A DNA stretch of 47,557 bases. Origin: an uncultured Clostridium sp. GTDB taxonomy: Bacteria > Bacillota > Clostridia > TANB77 > CAG-508. A program made the translations under genes and the position numbers. The stretch spans positions 1 to 47,557 of the forward strand of contig CAOKJE010000005.1 of the NCBI GenBank assembly GCA_948468505.1, in the 5' to 3' direction. This document shows, piece after piece, positions 8,836-17,445 of this stretch. The notes below the pieces were generated by a model that was not told the DNA's origin, ran no database searches, and was given only the letters and a program-made list of their open reading frames with translations. Position 1 is the first letter of the stretch; the number at the start of each line of letters is the position of its first letter.

Positions 8836-9504
8836 ATGGTAATAATCATGTTAGGAGCACAAGGAACAGGAAAAGGAACCATTGCAGGAATGATAAGCGA
8901 GCAAACTGGATATCCACAAATATCAACAGGAGACATCTTTAGAAAAAACATCAGCGAAAAAACTAAATTAGGAATCGAAGCAGACAAATACATATCAAAA
9001 GGAGACCTAGTGCCAGACGAAATAACTGTACCAATGGTAGTAGAAAGACTAAGCCAAGAAGATGCAAAAAACGGAAGCATCTTAGATGGTTTCCCAAGAA
9101 CCACTGAGCAAGCCAAGAAACTAGACGAAATCTTAGAAAACTTAGGAAAAAAAGTAGACCTAGTAATCAATTTAGTAACACCAAAAGAAGAACTAATCGA
9201 TAGAATGTTGACAAGAAGAGTATGTACTAACCAAGAATGTAAAGCAACCTACAACATCAAATTAAACCCACCAAAACAAGAAGGAATTTGTGACAAATGT
9301 GGAGCACCCCTAAAACAAAGAGAAGACGACTCGAATGCAGAAGCTATCAATAGAAGACTAGAAATCTACGAAGAAAAAACCAGTCCATTAGTAGAATACT
9401 ACAACCAAAAAGGAGTATTAAGATCTGAAACCGTAAGTAAATCTATCAATCGAATGGGAAAAGATGTAGCACAAGACATCATAAAAGATATCAAAAACAA
9501 TTAA
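8836..9504 (+). CDS. adk: Adenylate kinase
   Basis: The enzyme interconverts AMP + ATP and 2 ADP. The ATG at 8836 is chosen because it is preceded by AGGGAGAG and begins MVIIMLGAQGTGKGT, giving the P-loop GAQGTGKGT at once; an upstream in-frame ATG at 8803 would add an atypical leader. The product has 222 residues with the AMP-binding STGD motif, DGFPRT, and a long zinc-type LID with four cysteines (CTNQEC and CDKC). In most Firmicutes it follows secY directly. No in-frame CGG. Confidence 0.97.
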   Translation: MVIIMLGAQGTGKGTIAGMISEQTGYPQISTGDIFRKNISEKTKLGIEADKYISKGDLVPDEITVPMVVERLSQEDAKNGSILDGFPRTTEQAKKLDEILENLGKKVDLVINLVTPKEELIDRMLTRRVCTNQECKATYNIKLNPPKQEGICDKCGAPLKQREDDSNAEAINRRLEIYEEKTSPLVEYYNQKGVLRSETVSKSINRMGKDVAQDIIKDIKNN

Positions 9505-9518
9505 GGAGACGAAACAAA

Positions 9519-10289
9519 GTGGTAACCATCAAATCAAAAAAAGAAATCGAATTCATGAAAGAAGTCTGCAAAGTTGTTGCAGCTGTTTACCAAGAAATAG
9601 AACAAAAAATAAGACCAGGAATGTCAACATGGGAACTAGACCAAATAGCAGAAAATAAAATGAGAAGCCTAGGAGCGATTCCGGCAGAAAAAGGGTACGA
9701 CATTGGAATACGTGGCGTACCTCCTTTTCCAGCCTCTATTTGTGTATCCATTAATGATGAAGTAATTCATGGCATACCATCCAAAAATAGAATTTTAAAA
9801 GATGGTGATGTGGTAAGCATCGACACCGTAGCCCTAAAAAATGGTTACAACGGAGATGCAGCAAGAACCTTTATCGTAGGAAAAGCTTCTAAAGAAGCAG
9901 ATAGATTAGTTAAGGTAACAAAACAAGCATTCTTCGAAGGAATAAAATATGCAAAAGCAGGAAATCGAATCGGAGATGTTTGCCATGCCATTGGCGAGTA
10001 TGTACAATCACAAGGATATTCTGTTATCAAAGAATTTCAAGGTCATGGCATAGGAAAAGAAATGCACGAAGACCCAGGAATACCAAACTATGGAAAAGCA
10101 GGAAGAGGTATTCGCTTAGAACCAGGCATGACACTTGCTATAGAACCTATGGTAATAGCCGGGAAACCAAACATTTTAGAGCTAGACGATGGCTGGACCA
10201 TTGTCACAGAAGATGGAAGTTTAGCAGCTCATTATGAAAATACAATTTTAATTACAGAAAAAGAGCCAGAAATCTTGACAATACTTTAA
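9519..10289 (+). CDS. map: Methionine aminopeptidase, type I
   Basis: The product has 256 residues and removes the initiator methionine from nascent proteins. The metal ligands of the pita-bread fold are visible: D in DTVALKNGY, D in NGDAARTF, H in FQGHGIGKEMHEDPG, E in AIEPM and the last E in HYENTILIT. The start is GTG at 9519, 15 bases after the adk stop, with TTAAGGAGA upstream. A promoter for the next genes overlaps its 3' end. No in-frame CGG. Confidence 0.97.
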   Translation: MVTIKSKKEIEFMKEVCKVVAAVYQEIEQKIRPGMSTWELDQIAENKMRSLGAIPAEKGYDIGIRGVPPFPASICVSINDEVIHGIPSKNRILKDGDVVSIDTVALKNGYNGDAARTFIVGKASKEADRLVKVTKQAFFEGIKYAKAGNRIGDVCHAIGEYVQSQGYSVIKEFQGHGIGKEMHEDPGIPNYGKAGRGIRLEPGMTLAIEPMVIAGKPNILELDDGWTIVTEDGSLAAHYENTILITEKEPEILTIL

Positions 10290-10303
10290 AATTGTTGTAT
10301 AAT
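10275..10303 (+). promoter_or_regulatory. Strong promoter overlapping the end of map
   Basis: TTGACA (10275-10280), 17-bp spacer, TATAAT (10298-10303): a perfect consensus pair that would drive infA, rpmJ and the alpha operon. A short AAAGCAAAAT...ATTTTGCTTT hairpin lies between it and infA. Confidence 0.8.
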
Positions 10304-10378
10304 ACAATAGTTAAAAAGCAAAATAGCCATATTTTGCTTTAAAATCAATGTAAAAAGCTCTTTAAGGAGGGAGAAAAA

Positions 10379-10597
10379 TTGGCAAAAGAAGATGTAATTG
10401 AAGTAGAAGGAACGGTAGTAGAATCGTTACCAAATACAAATTTCAAGGTAGAACTTGAAAATGGACATCAAATATTAGCTCACATATCTGGAAAACTAAG
10501 AATGAACTATATCAAAATTTTACCAGGAGACAAGGTAAAAATTGAATTATCGCCTTATGATTTAACCAGAGGAAGAATCACTTGGAGAGCAAAATAA
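10379..10597 (+). CDS. infA: Translation initiation factor IF-1
   Basis: The product has 72 residues and is a single S1/OB-fold domain: [19 protein letters not shown], then [19 protein letters not shown] and the terminal [13 protein letters not shown]-1 binds the 30S A site during initiation. The start is TTG at 10379, supported by AAGGAGGG and the canonical MAKED start. It lies between map and rpmJ as in B. subtilis. Confidence 0.97.
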   Translation: MAKEDVIEVEGTVVESLPNTNFKVELENGHQILAHISGKLRMNYIKILPGDKVKIELSPYDLTRGRITWRAK

Positions 10598-10696
10598 ATG
10601 ATTATCTTATTGCCCCAGCAATTAGAAAATCATTGAATACAAAAAAGTTAAAAAATTAACCCAAATAAAAATACAAAGAAAGAAGAGGTGCAAAAA

Positions 10697-10810
10697 ATGA
10701 AAGTAAGACCATCTGTAAAAAAAATCTGTGACAAATGCAAAATCATAAAAAGAAAAGGTGTCATTAGAGTTATTTGCGAAAACCCTAAACACAAGCAAAG
10801 ACAAGGATAA
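10697..10810 (+). CDS. rpmJ: 50S ribosomal protein L36
   Basis: The product has 37 residues: [19 protein letters not shown], ending KHKQRQG, with the zinc ribbon made by CDKC, a further Cys and a His (the C+ form). An AAGAGGTG site precedes the ATG. The gene is in its standard place between infA and rpsM. Confidence 0.97.
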   Translation: MKVRPSVKKICDKCKIIKRKGVIRVICENPKHKQRQG

Positions 10811-11049
10811 TCCTTGAAAAAACGTTCATAACATAGAATGAGGTAGCGGCTGTGAACCCCGTAAAAGGGATTACATATCGAAATCTATGTTTATATATAT
10901 GCCTAAAAAACTTTAAAGAGACCTAGGGTAAACACTAGGTGACATTTCACCTTTAAAGAATTTAGGACAAACAAACGAAAGAGTTAGCCGATAAAAATAA
11001 TAAATCAGGATAACTTAAATTAAAAATTATTTTGGAGGTGCAAAAAAAC
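10811..11049 (+). promoter_or_regulatory. Structured leader ahead of rpsM
   Basis: A 240-base gene-free stretch between rpmJ and rpsM with several hairpins: TGTGAACCC...GGGATTACA, then an outer CTTTAAAG...CTTTAAAG stem (about 10910-10959) enclosing CCTAG...CTAGG and GTGA...TCAC, which could form a three-way junction. The location matches the alpha-operon leader that S4 binds in E. coli, but that ligand here is only a guess. Confidence 0.45.
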
Positions 11050-11418
11050 ATGGCTCGTATAGCAGGAGTAGATTTACCAAAAGAAAAAAGAGTAGAAATA
11101 GGACTTACTTATATATATGGTATAGGAGTATCAAGTTCTAGAAAAATTCTTGAAAAAGCTGGAATCAATCCAGACACTAGAATTAAAGACTTAACCGATG
11201 ACCAAGTAAATGATATTAGAAAAGTAATGGACGAATCGTACACTGTTGAAGGTGACTTAAGAAGAGAAGTTGCTCTTAATATCAAAAGACTTACTGAAAT
11301 TGGTTGCTACAGAGGATTAAGACATAGAAGAGGTCTTCCAGTTAGAGGTCAAAGAACAAAAACAAATGCTAGAACAAGAAAAGGACCTAGAAAGTTGGTT
11401 AGCAAAAGCAAAAAATAA
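11050..11418 (+). CDS. rpsM: 30S ribosomal protein S13
   Basis: The product has 122 residues: [20 protein letters not shown], then the helix-turn-helix region and the basic tail [21 protein letters not shown]13 sits in the 30S head and contacts the P-site tRNA and L5. The ATG at 11050 is chosen because TTGGAGGTG lies 9 bases upstream and the sequence begins MARIAG. It starts the alpha operon. Confidence 0.98.
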   Translation: MARIAGVDLPKEKRVEIGLTYIYGIGVSSSRKILEKAGINPDTRIKDLTDDQVNDIRKVMDESYTVEGDLRREVALNIKRLTEIGCYRGLRHRRGLPVRGQRTKTNARTRKGPRKLVSKSKK

Positions 11419-11419
11419 T

Positions 11420-11547
11420 TAAAAATCGATTAAAAGCAGCAATCTGCTAATTTTGCTATTCATTCCAAACATTAACGTACCTAAGTACGTCTTCGAGTTG
11501 CAATAAATAACAAAATAGCACATCTTACAACTTTTAATCAATTTTAT
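11420..11547 (+). repeat. Long imperfect hairpin element, copy 3
   Basis: The start of the rpsM-rpsK gap holds an inverted repeat with arms of about 60 bases (5' arm with ATCGATTAAAAG, 3' arm with CTTTTAATCAAT) around AACGTAC-CTAA-GTACGT. Same layout as 90-216 and 1283-1404 but more diverged. Confidence 0.65.
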
Positions 11548-11648
11548 TCAAATTAGTACAATATACTAATATGGATTAAGTTAGAAAATAGAAATGAATA
11601 AATAAGATATTCAAAATAAAATTTTGAAACAAGGAGGAAAAAAGCAAA

Positions 11649-12044
11649 ATGGCTAAAAATGTAACAACAAAAAAAGTAGCTAGAAGAAATAGAAAAAACA
11701 TCGAAAAAGGTGCTGCACACATTCATTCTAGTTTTAATAATACAATCGTTACAATTACCGATACACAAGGAAATGCAATTTCTTGGGGAAGTGCTGGAGA
11801 ACTAGGTTTTAAAGGTTCTAGAAAAAGCACACCATATGCAGCAGGTCAAGTTGCAGAAACAGCTGCTAAAGCTGCTATGGAACATGGACTAAAATCTGTT
11901 GAAGTATTTGTAAAAGGACCAGGTTCTGGTAGAGAAGCAGCTATTCGTGCACTTCAAACAGCAGGACTTGAATTAAGTAGTATTAAAGACGTAACACCAA
12001 TCCCACACAATGGTTGTAGACCACCAAAAAGAAGACGTGTATAA
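11649..12044 (+). CDS. rpsK: 30S ribosomal protein S11
   Basis: The product has 131 residues with [18 protein letters not shown], the [16 protein letters not shown] motif and the C-terminal [14 protein letters not shown]11 forms part of the platform near the mRNA exit. AAGGAGG precedes the ATG. It follows a hairpin element and a roughly 100-base spacer after rpsM. No in-frame CGG. Confidence 0.98.
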   Translation: MAKNVTTKKVARRNRKNIEKGAAHIHSSFNNTIVTITDTQGNAISWGSAGELGFKGSRKSTPYAAGQVAETAAKAAMEHGLKSVEVFVKGPGSGREAAIRALQTAGLELSSIKDVTPIPHNGCRPPKRRRV

Positions 12045-12061
12045 GAAAGGAGTAAAAAATA

Positions 12062-12688
12062 ATGGCAAGATATAAAGACGAACAATGTCGTAGATGCCGT
12101 AGAGAAGGACAAAAATTGTTCTTAAAAGGTGAAAGATGTTACACCGATAAATGTAGTATTTCTAGAAGAAACTATGCACCAGGACAACATGGACAAAAAA
12201 GAGCAAAACTTTCTGAATACGGTACCCAATTAAGAGAAAAACAAAAAACAAAAGCATATTATGGAGTAGGAGAAAAACAATTTAGAAAATACTTTGAAAT
12301 GGCTTCTAACAAAAAAGGAGTAACAGGTGAAAACCTATTACAAATCTTAGAAAGTAGATTAGACAATGTAGTTTATAGATTAGGATTTGGAACATCTAGA
12401 GCACAAGCAAGACAATTTGTAAACCATGCACAATTCGAAGTAAATGGTAAAAAAGTTGATATTCCATCTTATTTAGTAAAAGCAGGAGATACTATCACAG
12501 TAAGAGAAAGCAAAAAAGATAACGCTACTATCAAAATAAATATAGAAGAATCAAGCAAAAGACCAATGCCAGCATGGTTAGAAAAAGATAGTGAGAAATT
12601 AACTGGTAAAGTTATCCGCTTAGCGGCTAGAGAAGATATAGATATTCCAATCGAAGAACATTTAATAGTAGAGCTTTACTCAAAATAA
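12062..12688 (+). CDS. rpsD: 30S ribosomal protein S4, zinc-binding form
   Basis: The product has 208 residues. The N-terminus has the zinc-type cluster CRRCRREG...CYTDKC, then [10 protein letters not shown]; the S4 RNA-binding domain ([24 protein letters not shown]) is in the middle. S4 nucleates 30S assembly by binding the 16S 5' domain. The gene starts 17 bases after rpsK. In B. subtilis rpsD lies elsewhere; here it is in the alpha operon. Confidence 0.98.
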   Translation: MARYKDEQCRRCRREGQKLFLKGERCYTDKCSISRRNYAPGQHGQKRAKLSEYGTQLREKQKTKAYYGVGEKQFRKYFEMASNKKGVTGENLLQILESRLDNVVYRLGFGTSRAQARQFVNHAQFEVNGKKVDIPSYLVKAGDTITVRESKKDNATIKINIEESSKRPMPAWLEKDSEKLTGKVIRLAAREDIDIPIEEHLIVELYSK

Positions 12689-12764
12689 TAATGGTACTTA
12701 ATTTATACCATAAGAAATTTTTAAAAAATTTGGGAACGGTATTCCTAAAATTTAGGAGGTAAGA

Positions 12765-13712
12765 ATGATAGAATTTGAAAAGCCAAATATTGAATGTCTA
12801 GAAGTAAATGATACTAATAATTATGCAAAATTTGTATGCGAACCATTAGAAAGAGGTTATGGAGTAACAATAGGAAATTCTTTAAGAAGAATTTTACTTT
12901 CGTCACTTCCAGGTTGCAGTATTACAGGTGTAAAAATAGATGGCGTATTACATGAATTTTCTACCATACCAAACATTGTAGAAGATGTGCCTGAAATAAT
13001 TGTCAACTTAAAAAACGTTAGACTAAAATTTGACGAAAACGAAGAAAAAGTTTTAAGAATTGATGTCAAAAAAGAAGGAGAAGTTACAGCAGGAGACATC
13101 ATAACAGATGGAACTGTTGAAATCCTAAATCCAGAATTACATATTGCTACCATTTCTCAAGGTGGAAGCCTAAAAATGGAAATGACAGCAGATAGAGGAA
13201 GAGGATACAACTCAGCCGAAAAAAACAAAAAACCAAATCAAGACATATCAGTACTTCCAATCGATTCTATCTATACACCAGTTAAAAAAGTAAACTATCA
13301 AGTAGAAAATACAAGAGTAGGACAAATGGTAGATTACGATAAATTAGTAATCGAAGTATGGACAGACGGAAGCTTAAAAGCACATGAAGCATTGAGCTTA
13401 GCTGCCAAAGTAATGACAGGACATTTAGAATTATTTATTGATTTATCAGAAGCAACCAAAAATACTCAAGTAATGATAGAAAAAGAAGAATCCAAAAAAG
13501 AAAAAGTGCTAGAAATGTCAATTGAAGAACTAGAATTATCTGTAAGATCTTTCAACTGTCTAAAAAGAGCTGGAATTGCTACAGTTGAAGACTTAACAAA
13601 TAAATCAGAATCAGAAATGATGAAAGTACGTAACTTAGGTAAAAAATCATTTGACGAAGTAACAGCAAAATTGCGTTCATTAGGATTAGATTTTGCAAGC
13701 GAAGACGATTAA
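12765..13712 (+). CDS. rpoA: DNA-directed RNA polymerase subunit alpha
   Basis: The product has 315 residues. The N-terminal dimerisation domain has [22 protein letters not shown] and the C-terminal domain (from about residue 245) has [19 protein letters not shown] and [11 protein letters not shown], which contact UP elements and activators. AGGAGG lies just before the ATG. The 76-base gap after rpsD contains two small hairpins (TGGTA...TACCA and GGAACGGTATTCC). No in-frame CGG. Confidence 0.98.
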   Translation: MIEFEKPNIECLEVNDTNNYAKFVCEPLERGYGVTIGNSLRRILLSSLPGCSITGVKIDGVLHEFSTIPNIVEDVPEIIVNLKNVRLKFDENEEKVLRIDVKKEGEVTAGDIITDGTVEILNPELHIATISQGGSLKMEMTADRGRGYNSAEKNKKPNQDISVLPIDSIYTPVKKVNYQVENTRVGQMVDYDKLVIEVWTDGSLKAHEALSLAAKVMTGHLELFIDLSEATKNTQVMIEKEESKKEKVLEMSIEELELSVRSFNCLKRAGIATVEDLTNKSESEMMKVRNLGKKSFDEVTAKLRSLGLDFASEDD

Positions 13713-13732
13713 AATAAAGGAAGGTGAAAAAA

Positions 13733-14260
13733 TTGGCTACAAATAGAAAATTAGGTAGAACAACAGACATAAGAATGGCAATGCTAAAAACTTTAACAAC
13801 AGACCTAATCATGCATGGAAAAGTAGAAACCACTTTAGCAAGAGCAAAAGAAGTAAAAGCTATTGCAGACAGCATCATATCACTTGCTATTAAAGAAAAA
13901 GACAACTTTGAAATGGTAGAAGTTAAAGTAATAAAAGCAAAATTAGATGCCAAAGGAAACAAAGAAACAGAACTAGTAAAAAGCAAAAATGGCAAAGAAT
14001 ATTTAAAAGTAGTAAAAGAAGAAACTACTGAAAAAAGACAAAAAGACATGCCAACAAGACTAAATGCGAGAAGAAAAATCATGAGAAAAGTAAACAAAGT
14101 AAAAGACAGCGAAGGAAACAACATTGATTTACCATCAAAATTATTCAACGAAATTGCTCCAAAATATGCAGGCAAAAACATAGGAGGATACACACGTATC
14201 ATAAAAGCTGGACCAAGAAGAGGAGACGGAGCAGAAGTTGCAATATTACAACTTATTTAA
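13733..14260 (+). CDS. rplQ: 50S ribosomal protein L17 with internal insertion
   Basis: The product has 175 residues from a TTG start at 13733 (reads MATNRKLGRTTDIRMAM; AAGGAAGGTG upstream). The ends match L17: the TDLIMHGKVETTLARAKEV region and the terminal YTRIIKAGPRRGDGAEVAILQLI. Typical L17 has about 113-130 residues; the surplus is a lysine/glutamate-rich insert at roughly residues 50-105. L17 borders the peptide exit tunnel. It is the last gene of the alpha operon before a terminator. Confidence 0.95.
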   Translation: MATNRKLGRTTDIRMAMLKTLTTDLIMHGKVETTLARAKEVKAIADSIISLAIKEKDNFEMVEVKVIKAKLDAKGNKETELVKSKNGKEYLKVVKEETTEKRQKDMPTRLNARRKIMRKVNKVKDSEGNNIDLPSKLFNEIAPKYAGKNIGGYTRIIKAGPRRGDGAEVAILQLI

Positions 14261-14285
14261 TTAAAAAAATAAAAGATTAGAAAAA

Positions 14286-14311
14286 ATCCACCAAATCTGG
14301 TGGATTTTTTT
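14286..14311 (+). terminator. Intrinsic terminator after rplQ
   Basis: ATCCACCA-AATC-TGGTGGAT stem followed by T7; ends the alpha operon. Confidence 0.9.
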
Positions 14312-14316
14312 GCAGA

Positions 14317-14472
14317 ATTATGTAAAAAAGTGACTATTAAAAACAATGTAAAACCTTGAAAAATCCATCTACTAAAAATATAATAATTTCATGAACAAAA
14401 GAAGGGAAGGAAAAGAAAAAAGATGGAAAATAAAAGGGAAAAAGCAAAAGGAATTACACTAATAGCATTAGT
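14317..14472 (+). repeat. Direct repeat (copy 1) of a prepilin promoter and 5' end
   Basis: About 155 bases nearly identical to 17290-17445, including promoter, ribosome binding site and the first 15-16 codons of the prepilin gene. The two copies flank the DUF1016 gene and the IS element. Confidence 0.85.
14356..14384 (+). promoter_or_regulatory. Promoter of the truncated prepilin gene
   Basis: TTGAAA (14356-14361), 17-bp spacer, TATAAT (14379-14384); duplicate of 17329-17357. Confidence 0.65.
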
Positions 14473-14548
14473 AATAACGATTTTATTCTCTTATGACGAA
14501 AAATTAAAATGTAGTAATAACAAGGTTTTCCTCCTAGCAACAATTTAG
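14423..14548 (+). pseudogene. Truncated prepilin 5' fragment
   Basis: The first 20 codons read MENKREKAKGITLIALVITI, the same leader and prepilin cleavage motif as the complete gene at 17396. The similarity then ends abruptly and the frame runs on in unrelated sequence (LFSYDEK) to a stop at 14546-14548. The hydrophobic helix is cut short, so this is a remnant of a duplication or insertion rather than a working prepilin. Confidence 0.7.
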
Positions 14549-14713
14549 AAATAATAAAATTTTCACATATTTGAAAGATGAATTGTAAAAAATAAATACA
14601 AGTTCATCTTTTTTTGAATTTATAATGAAAAAATTGAAAATAAATGCTATAATAATTTCAATACAGTCAATAAATTGTGTAGACATCATCTGCACAATTA
14701 GAAAGAGGAAGAT

Positions 14714-15778
14714 ATGAATGAATTAGAAAATATAGATAATATTAATATGGATGAGTTATATAATAGAATCGTTGTGCTGATAGAAAATGCAAAAAGAAAT
14801 GTAGCTGTAAAAGTAAATAATGAAATGACTTTCTTATATTGGAATATAGGGAAAGATATAACAGAAAATGTGCTTAAAAATCAAAAGGCAGAATATGGTA
14901 AATCTGTAATAAAAAAATTAAGTAAAAAGCTAGTAATTGAATATGGAAGAGGTTATGGAGAAAGAAATATATTTAGAATGTTAAAATTCTATGATTATTT
15001 TCCAGATTTTGAAATTTTGTCGACACTGTCGGCAAAATTGAGTTGGTCACATTTTGTAGAATTATTACAGATACAAGATACTCTAAAAAGAAATTTCTAT
15101 GCTACAATGTGTGCAAATGAACTTTGGGGAGTAAGAACATTAAGAGAAAGAATAGGTTCAGCTTTATTTGAAAGGACAGCAATATCGAAAAAACCAGAAC
15201 AGACAATAATAAATGATTTACAATTATTAAGTAAAGAAAACAAAATGACTACAAATTTATTTTTTAGAGATCCATATATTTTAGACTTTTTAGATTTAAA
15301 AGATACATACAGCGAAAAAGACTTGGAAAATGCAATTTTAGGTGAATTAGAAAGATTTATTTTAGAAATGGGAAACGATTTTGCATTTTTAGCTAGACAA
15401 AAAAGAATAACAATAGATGGAGAAGATTATTATATAGACTTGCTATTTTATCACAGAAAAATGAAGAGGTTAGTTGTTATTGAGTTAAAATTGGATAAAT
15501 TTAGACCAGAACATAAAGGACAAGTGGAACTTTATTTAAAATGGTTGGATAAATACGAAAAAGCAGATGGAGAAGAACCACCAATTGCTATTATATTATG
15601 TGCAACTAAAAATGATATGATGGCAGAATTATTAGAATTAGATAATAGTGGAATACACGTAGCACAATATTTAACGGAATATGTACCAAAAGAAATATTA
15701 CAGAAAAAGTTTATTGATAGTATAGAAAAAGCAAAAATACAATTAGAACAAAGGAAAAATATTGAAGATGAAGAATAG
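14714..15778 (+). CDS. YhcG/DUF1016-family PD-(D/E)XK nuclease
   Basis: The product has 354 residues. The N-terminal helical DUF1016 domain reads FLYWNIGKDITENVL, YGKSVIKKLSKKL, GYGERNIFRMLKFYDYFP and LSWSHFVELLQI. The C-terminal nuclease domain has DYYIDLLFYHRKMKRLVVIELKL, holding the D...ExK catalytic core, then KGQVELYLKWLDKY. The family is found as orphan genes and near restriction-modification or defence loci; the precise substrate is not settled. GAAAGAGGAAG precedes the ATG. A 27-base palindrome-like sequence lies inside the gene and a matching perfect palindrome follows the stop codon. Confidence 0.9.
   Translation: MNELENIDNINMDELYNRIVVLIENAKRNVAVKVNNEMTFLYWNIGKDITENVLKNQKAEYGKSVIKKLSKKLVIEYGRGYGERNIFRMLKFYDYFPDFEILSTLSAKLSWSHFVELLQIQDTLKRNFYATMCANELWGVRTLRERIGSALFERTAISKKPEQTIINDLQLLSKENKMTTNLFFRDPYILDFLDLKDTYSEKDLENAILGELERFILEMGNDFAFLARQKRITIDGEDYYIDLLFYHRKMKRLVVIELKLDKFRPEHKGQVELYLKWLDKYEKADGEEPPIAIILCATKNDMMAELLELDNSGIHVAQYLTEYVPKEILQKKFIDSIEKAKIQLEQRKNIEDEE
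15013..15039 (+). repeat. Internal palindrome in the DUF1016 gene
   Basis: AATTTTGTCGACA-C-TGTCGGCAAAATT, thirteen-base arms with one mismatch. It encodes LSTLSAKL before the LSWSHF motif. It matches the palindrome at 15781-15809. Confidence 0.8.
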
Positions 15779-15780
15779 TT

Positions 15781-15809
15781 AAATTTTGTCGACAGTGTCG
15801 ACAAAATTT
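15781..15809 (+). repeat. Perfect palindrome just after the DUF1016 gene
   Basis: AAATTTTGTCGACA-G-TGTCGACAAAATTT, fourteen-base perfect arms, starting three bases after the stop codon. It could be a terminator-like hairpin or a protein-binding site. Confidence 0.85.
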
Positions 15810-15871
15810 AAAAAAGTATAGCTTTAGATTTAGAAATAAGTCTAAGGCTTATTTTTATGGAAATTTCTTAG

Positions 15872-17281
15872 TACCCGACAGTTTTTAAGAAAGAAATAAA
15901 TTTGCAAAAAAACACCAGCTTTGGTAAAATATTGATAACAACAAAAGTCAATAAATTACACGAAAGAAGGTGTTTTTTATGAATAAATTGTATAATACAC
16001 AAAAGAATTTAGCAAGAGATTTAGCAAAATTTTTTCAAAAAACTACAATTATTACAAAACCACAACTAAAAATTATTCCTTATATTATTTTAGGAATGAT
16101 AGAAGCAGAATCGGTTGTGACTAATGATATTGTAAAGAAATTGAAAGGAGACTTTTCTTTAGTAAATCCATTCTCAACCGTGAGAAGATTAGAACGATTT
16201 TTTAATAACCCAAAATTTGATGTCTATAAATTTTATCAAGAAATTATTTCAAATATTTTTTTAAATATAAACCCCAAAATAAAAAAATATATGTAAGCAT
16301 AGACCATATGTATTGTAGAGATGATTTTACAATATTAGTATTTTCCATGAAAATAGATAAACAACGGAATTCCATTATGGTTCAGGTGTTTTAAAGGAAA
16401 GATGCCATCAGAAGCGTGTCAATTGAAACTAATAAAAGAAGGAATTAGAGATACCGATAAGTTATTAAAGGAAAAAAACAAACAACTAGAAATAATATAT
16501 TTAGCGGATCGATGGTTTGATAATTGTAAAATAATGAAATATATAGAAGAACTAGGAGGAACATATTGCATAAGAATAAAATCGAGATTAACATTTTATA
16601 TTCATAATTATGGAGAAATAGCAGGATATACAAAAGATGTAAAGCCAAAAGAGAAAGAGGAACAATATTTTGAAAGAGTAACTATAATAAAACATCGATA
16701 TGACACAAAAATGGCAGTAAGCAAGAAGGAAGGGCATGAAGAAGCAATATACGTATTAACCAATGGAAAAGTAGAAGAGGGAATAAAAAATTACAGTTAT
16801 CGATTTGGATCAATAGAATGTATATTCAAGAATCAAAAGTCAAATGGATTTCGATTAGAAAGCACGAAGATGAAAAATATACAGTCGTTTAAAACCATGT
16901 TTGGAATTATGTGTGTAGCATTAGTATGGCTTATAATATTAGGAGTAGAGTATACGGTAAAAAAAGAAAAAAATAAAATAAAGATAAAAATATATAAAAA
17001 GAAAGATAAAGGAAAAAGGATAATATCCTTATTTAATACAGGATTAATGTATTTCAATTTATGTTTAAATTCATATCAAGTTCCTAAAATTAGATGTAAT
17101 TTTCTGCTCTATGAAATATAAAGAGCTAAAAAGAAAAAACACGAAAGTGTTTTATTAAACATGAGAGATTTTTAATAATTCGAGAGGTATTTACTAATAT
17201 ATGGTAAATACTTCTCGAAAAATTTATTTTAAAAGACAAAATCTCTGAAATATTACTCATTTCAAGCAAAACTGTCGGGTA
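15872..17281 (+). mobile_element. IS4-type insertion sequence, about 1.41 kb
   Basis: The ends are 14-base perfect inverted repeats: TACCCGACAGTTTT at 15872-15885 and AAAACTGTCGGGTA at 17268-17281. One transposase gene in two or three frames lies between them. I do not see a clear target-site duplication. The element lies between the DUF1016 gene and the intact prepilin gene, immediately next to the second copy of the 155-base repeat. Confidence 0.85.
15970..17121 (+). CDS. IS4-type transposase with one -1 and one CGG +1 frame change
   Basis: A DDE transposase of about 383 residues. The N-terminal part ends in the zero frame at 16296, with a perfectly phased A AAA AAA heptamer (16281-16287) just before. 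A -1 shift there reads KKIYVSIDHMYCRDDF. Further on, an in-frame CGG (16365-16367) requires a +1 shift to read KIDKQGIPLWFRCFKG. The C-terminal part has LADRWFDN and the YREK-like YSYRFGSIECIFKNQKSNGFR. The -1 site may be programmed, as in many IS elements; the gene could also be decaying. Confidence 0.75.
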
Positions 17282-17289
17282 ATAAGAAA

Positions 17290-17445
17290 ATTATGTAAAA
17301 AAGTGACTATTTAAAACAATGTAAAACCTTGAAAAATCCATCTATTAAAAATATAATGACTTCATGAACAAAAGAAGGGAAGGAAAAGAAAAAAGATGGA
17401 AAATAAAAGGGAAAAAGCAAAAGGAATTACACTAATAGCCTTAGT
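17290..17445 (+). repeat. Direct repeat (copy 2) of a prepilin promoter and 5' end
   Basis: Matches 14317-14472; this copy leads into the complete prepilin gene. Confidence 0.85.
17329..17357 (+). promoter_or_regulatory. Promoter of the prepilin gene at 17396
   Basis: TTGAAA (17329-17334), 17-bp spacer, TATAAT (17352-17357), 38 bases before the ATG, with GAAGGGAAGG as ribosome binding site. Confidence 0.75.

Noticed and set aside
14423-14548. A functional short prepilin
   Set aside because: The hydrophobic helix is cut after 10 residues and the remainder is unrelated; it is a duplicate head of the gene at 17396.
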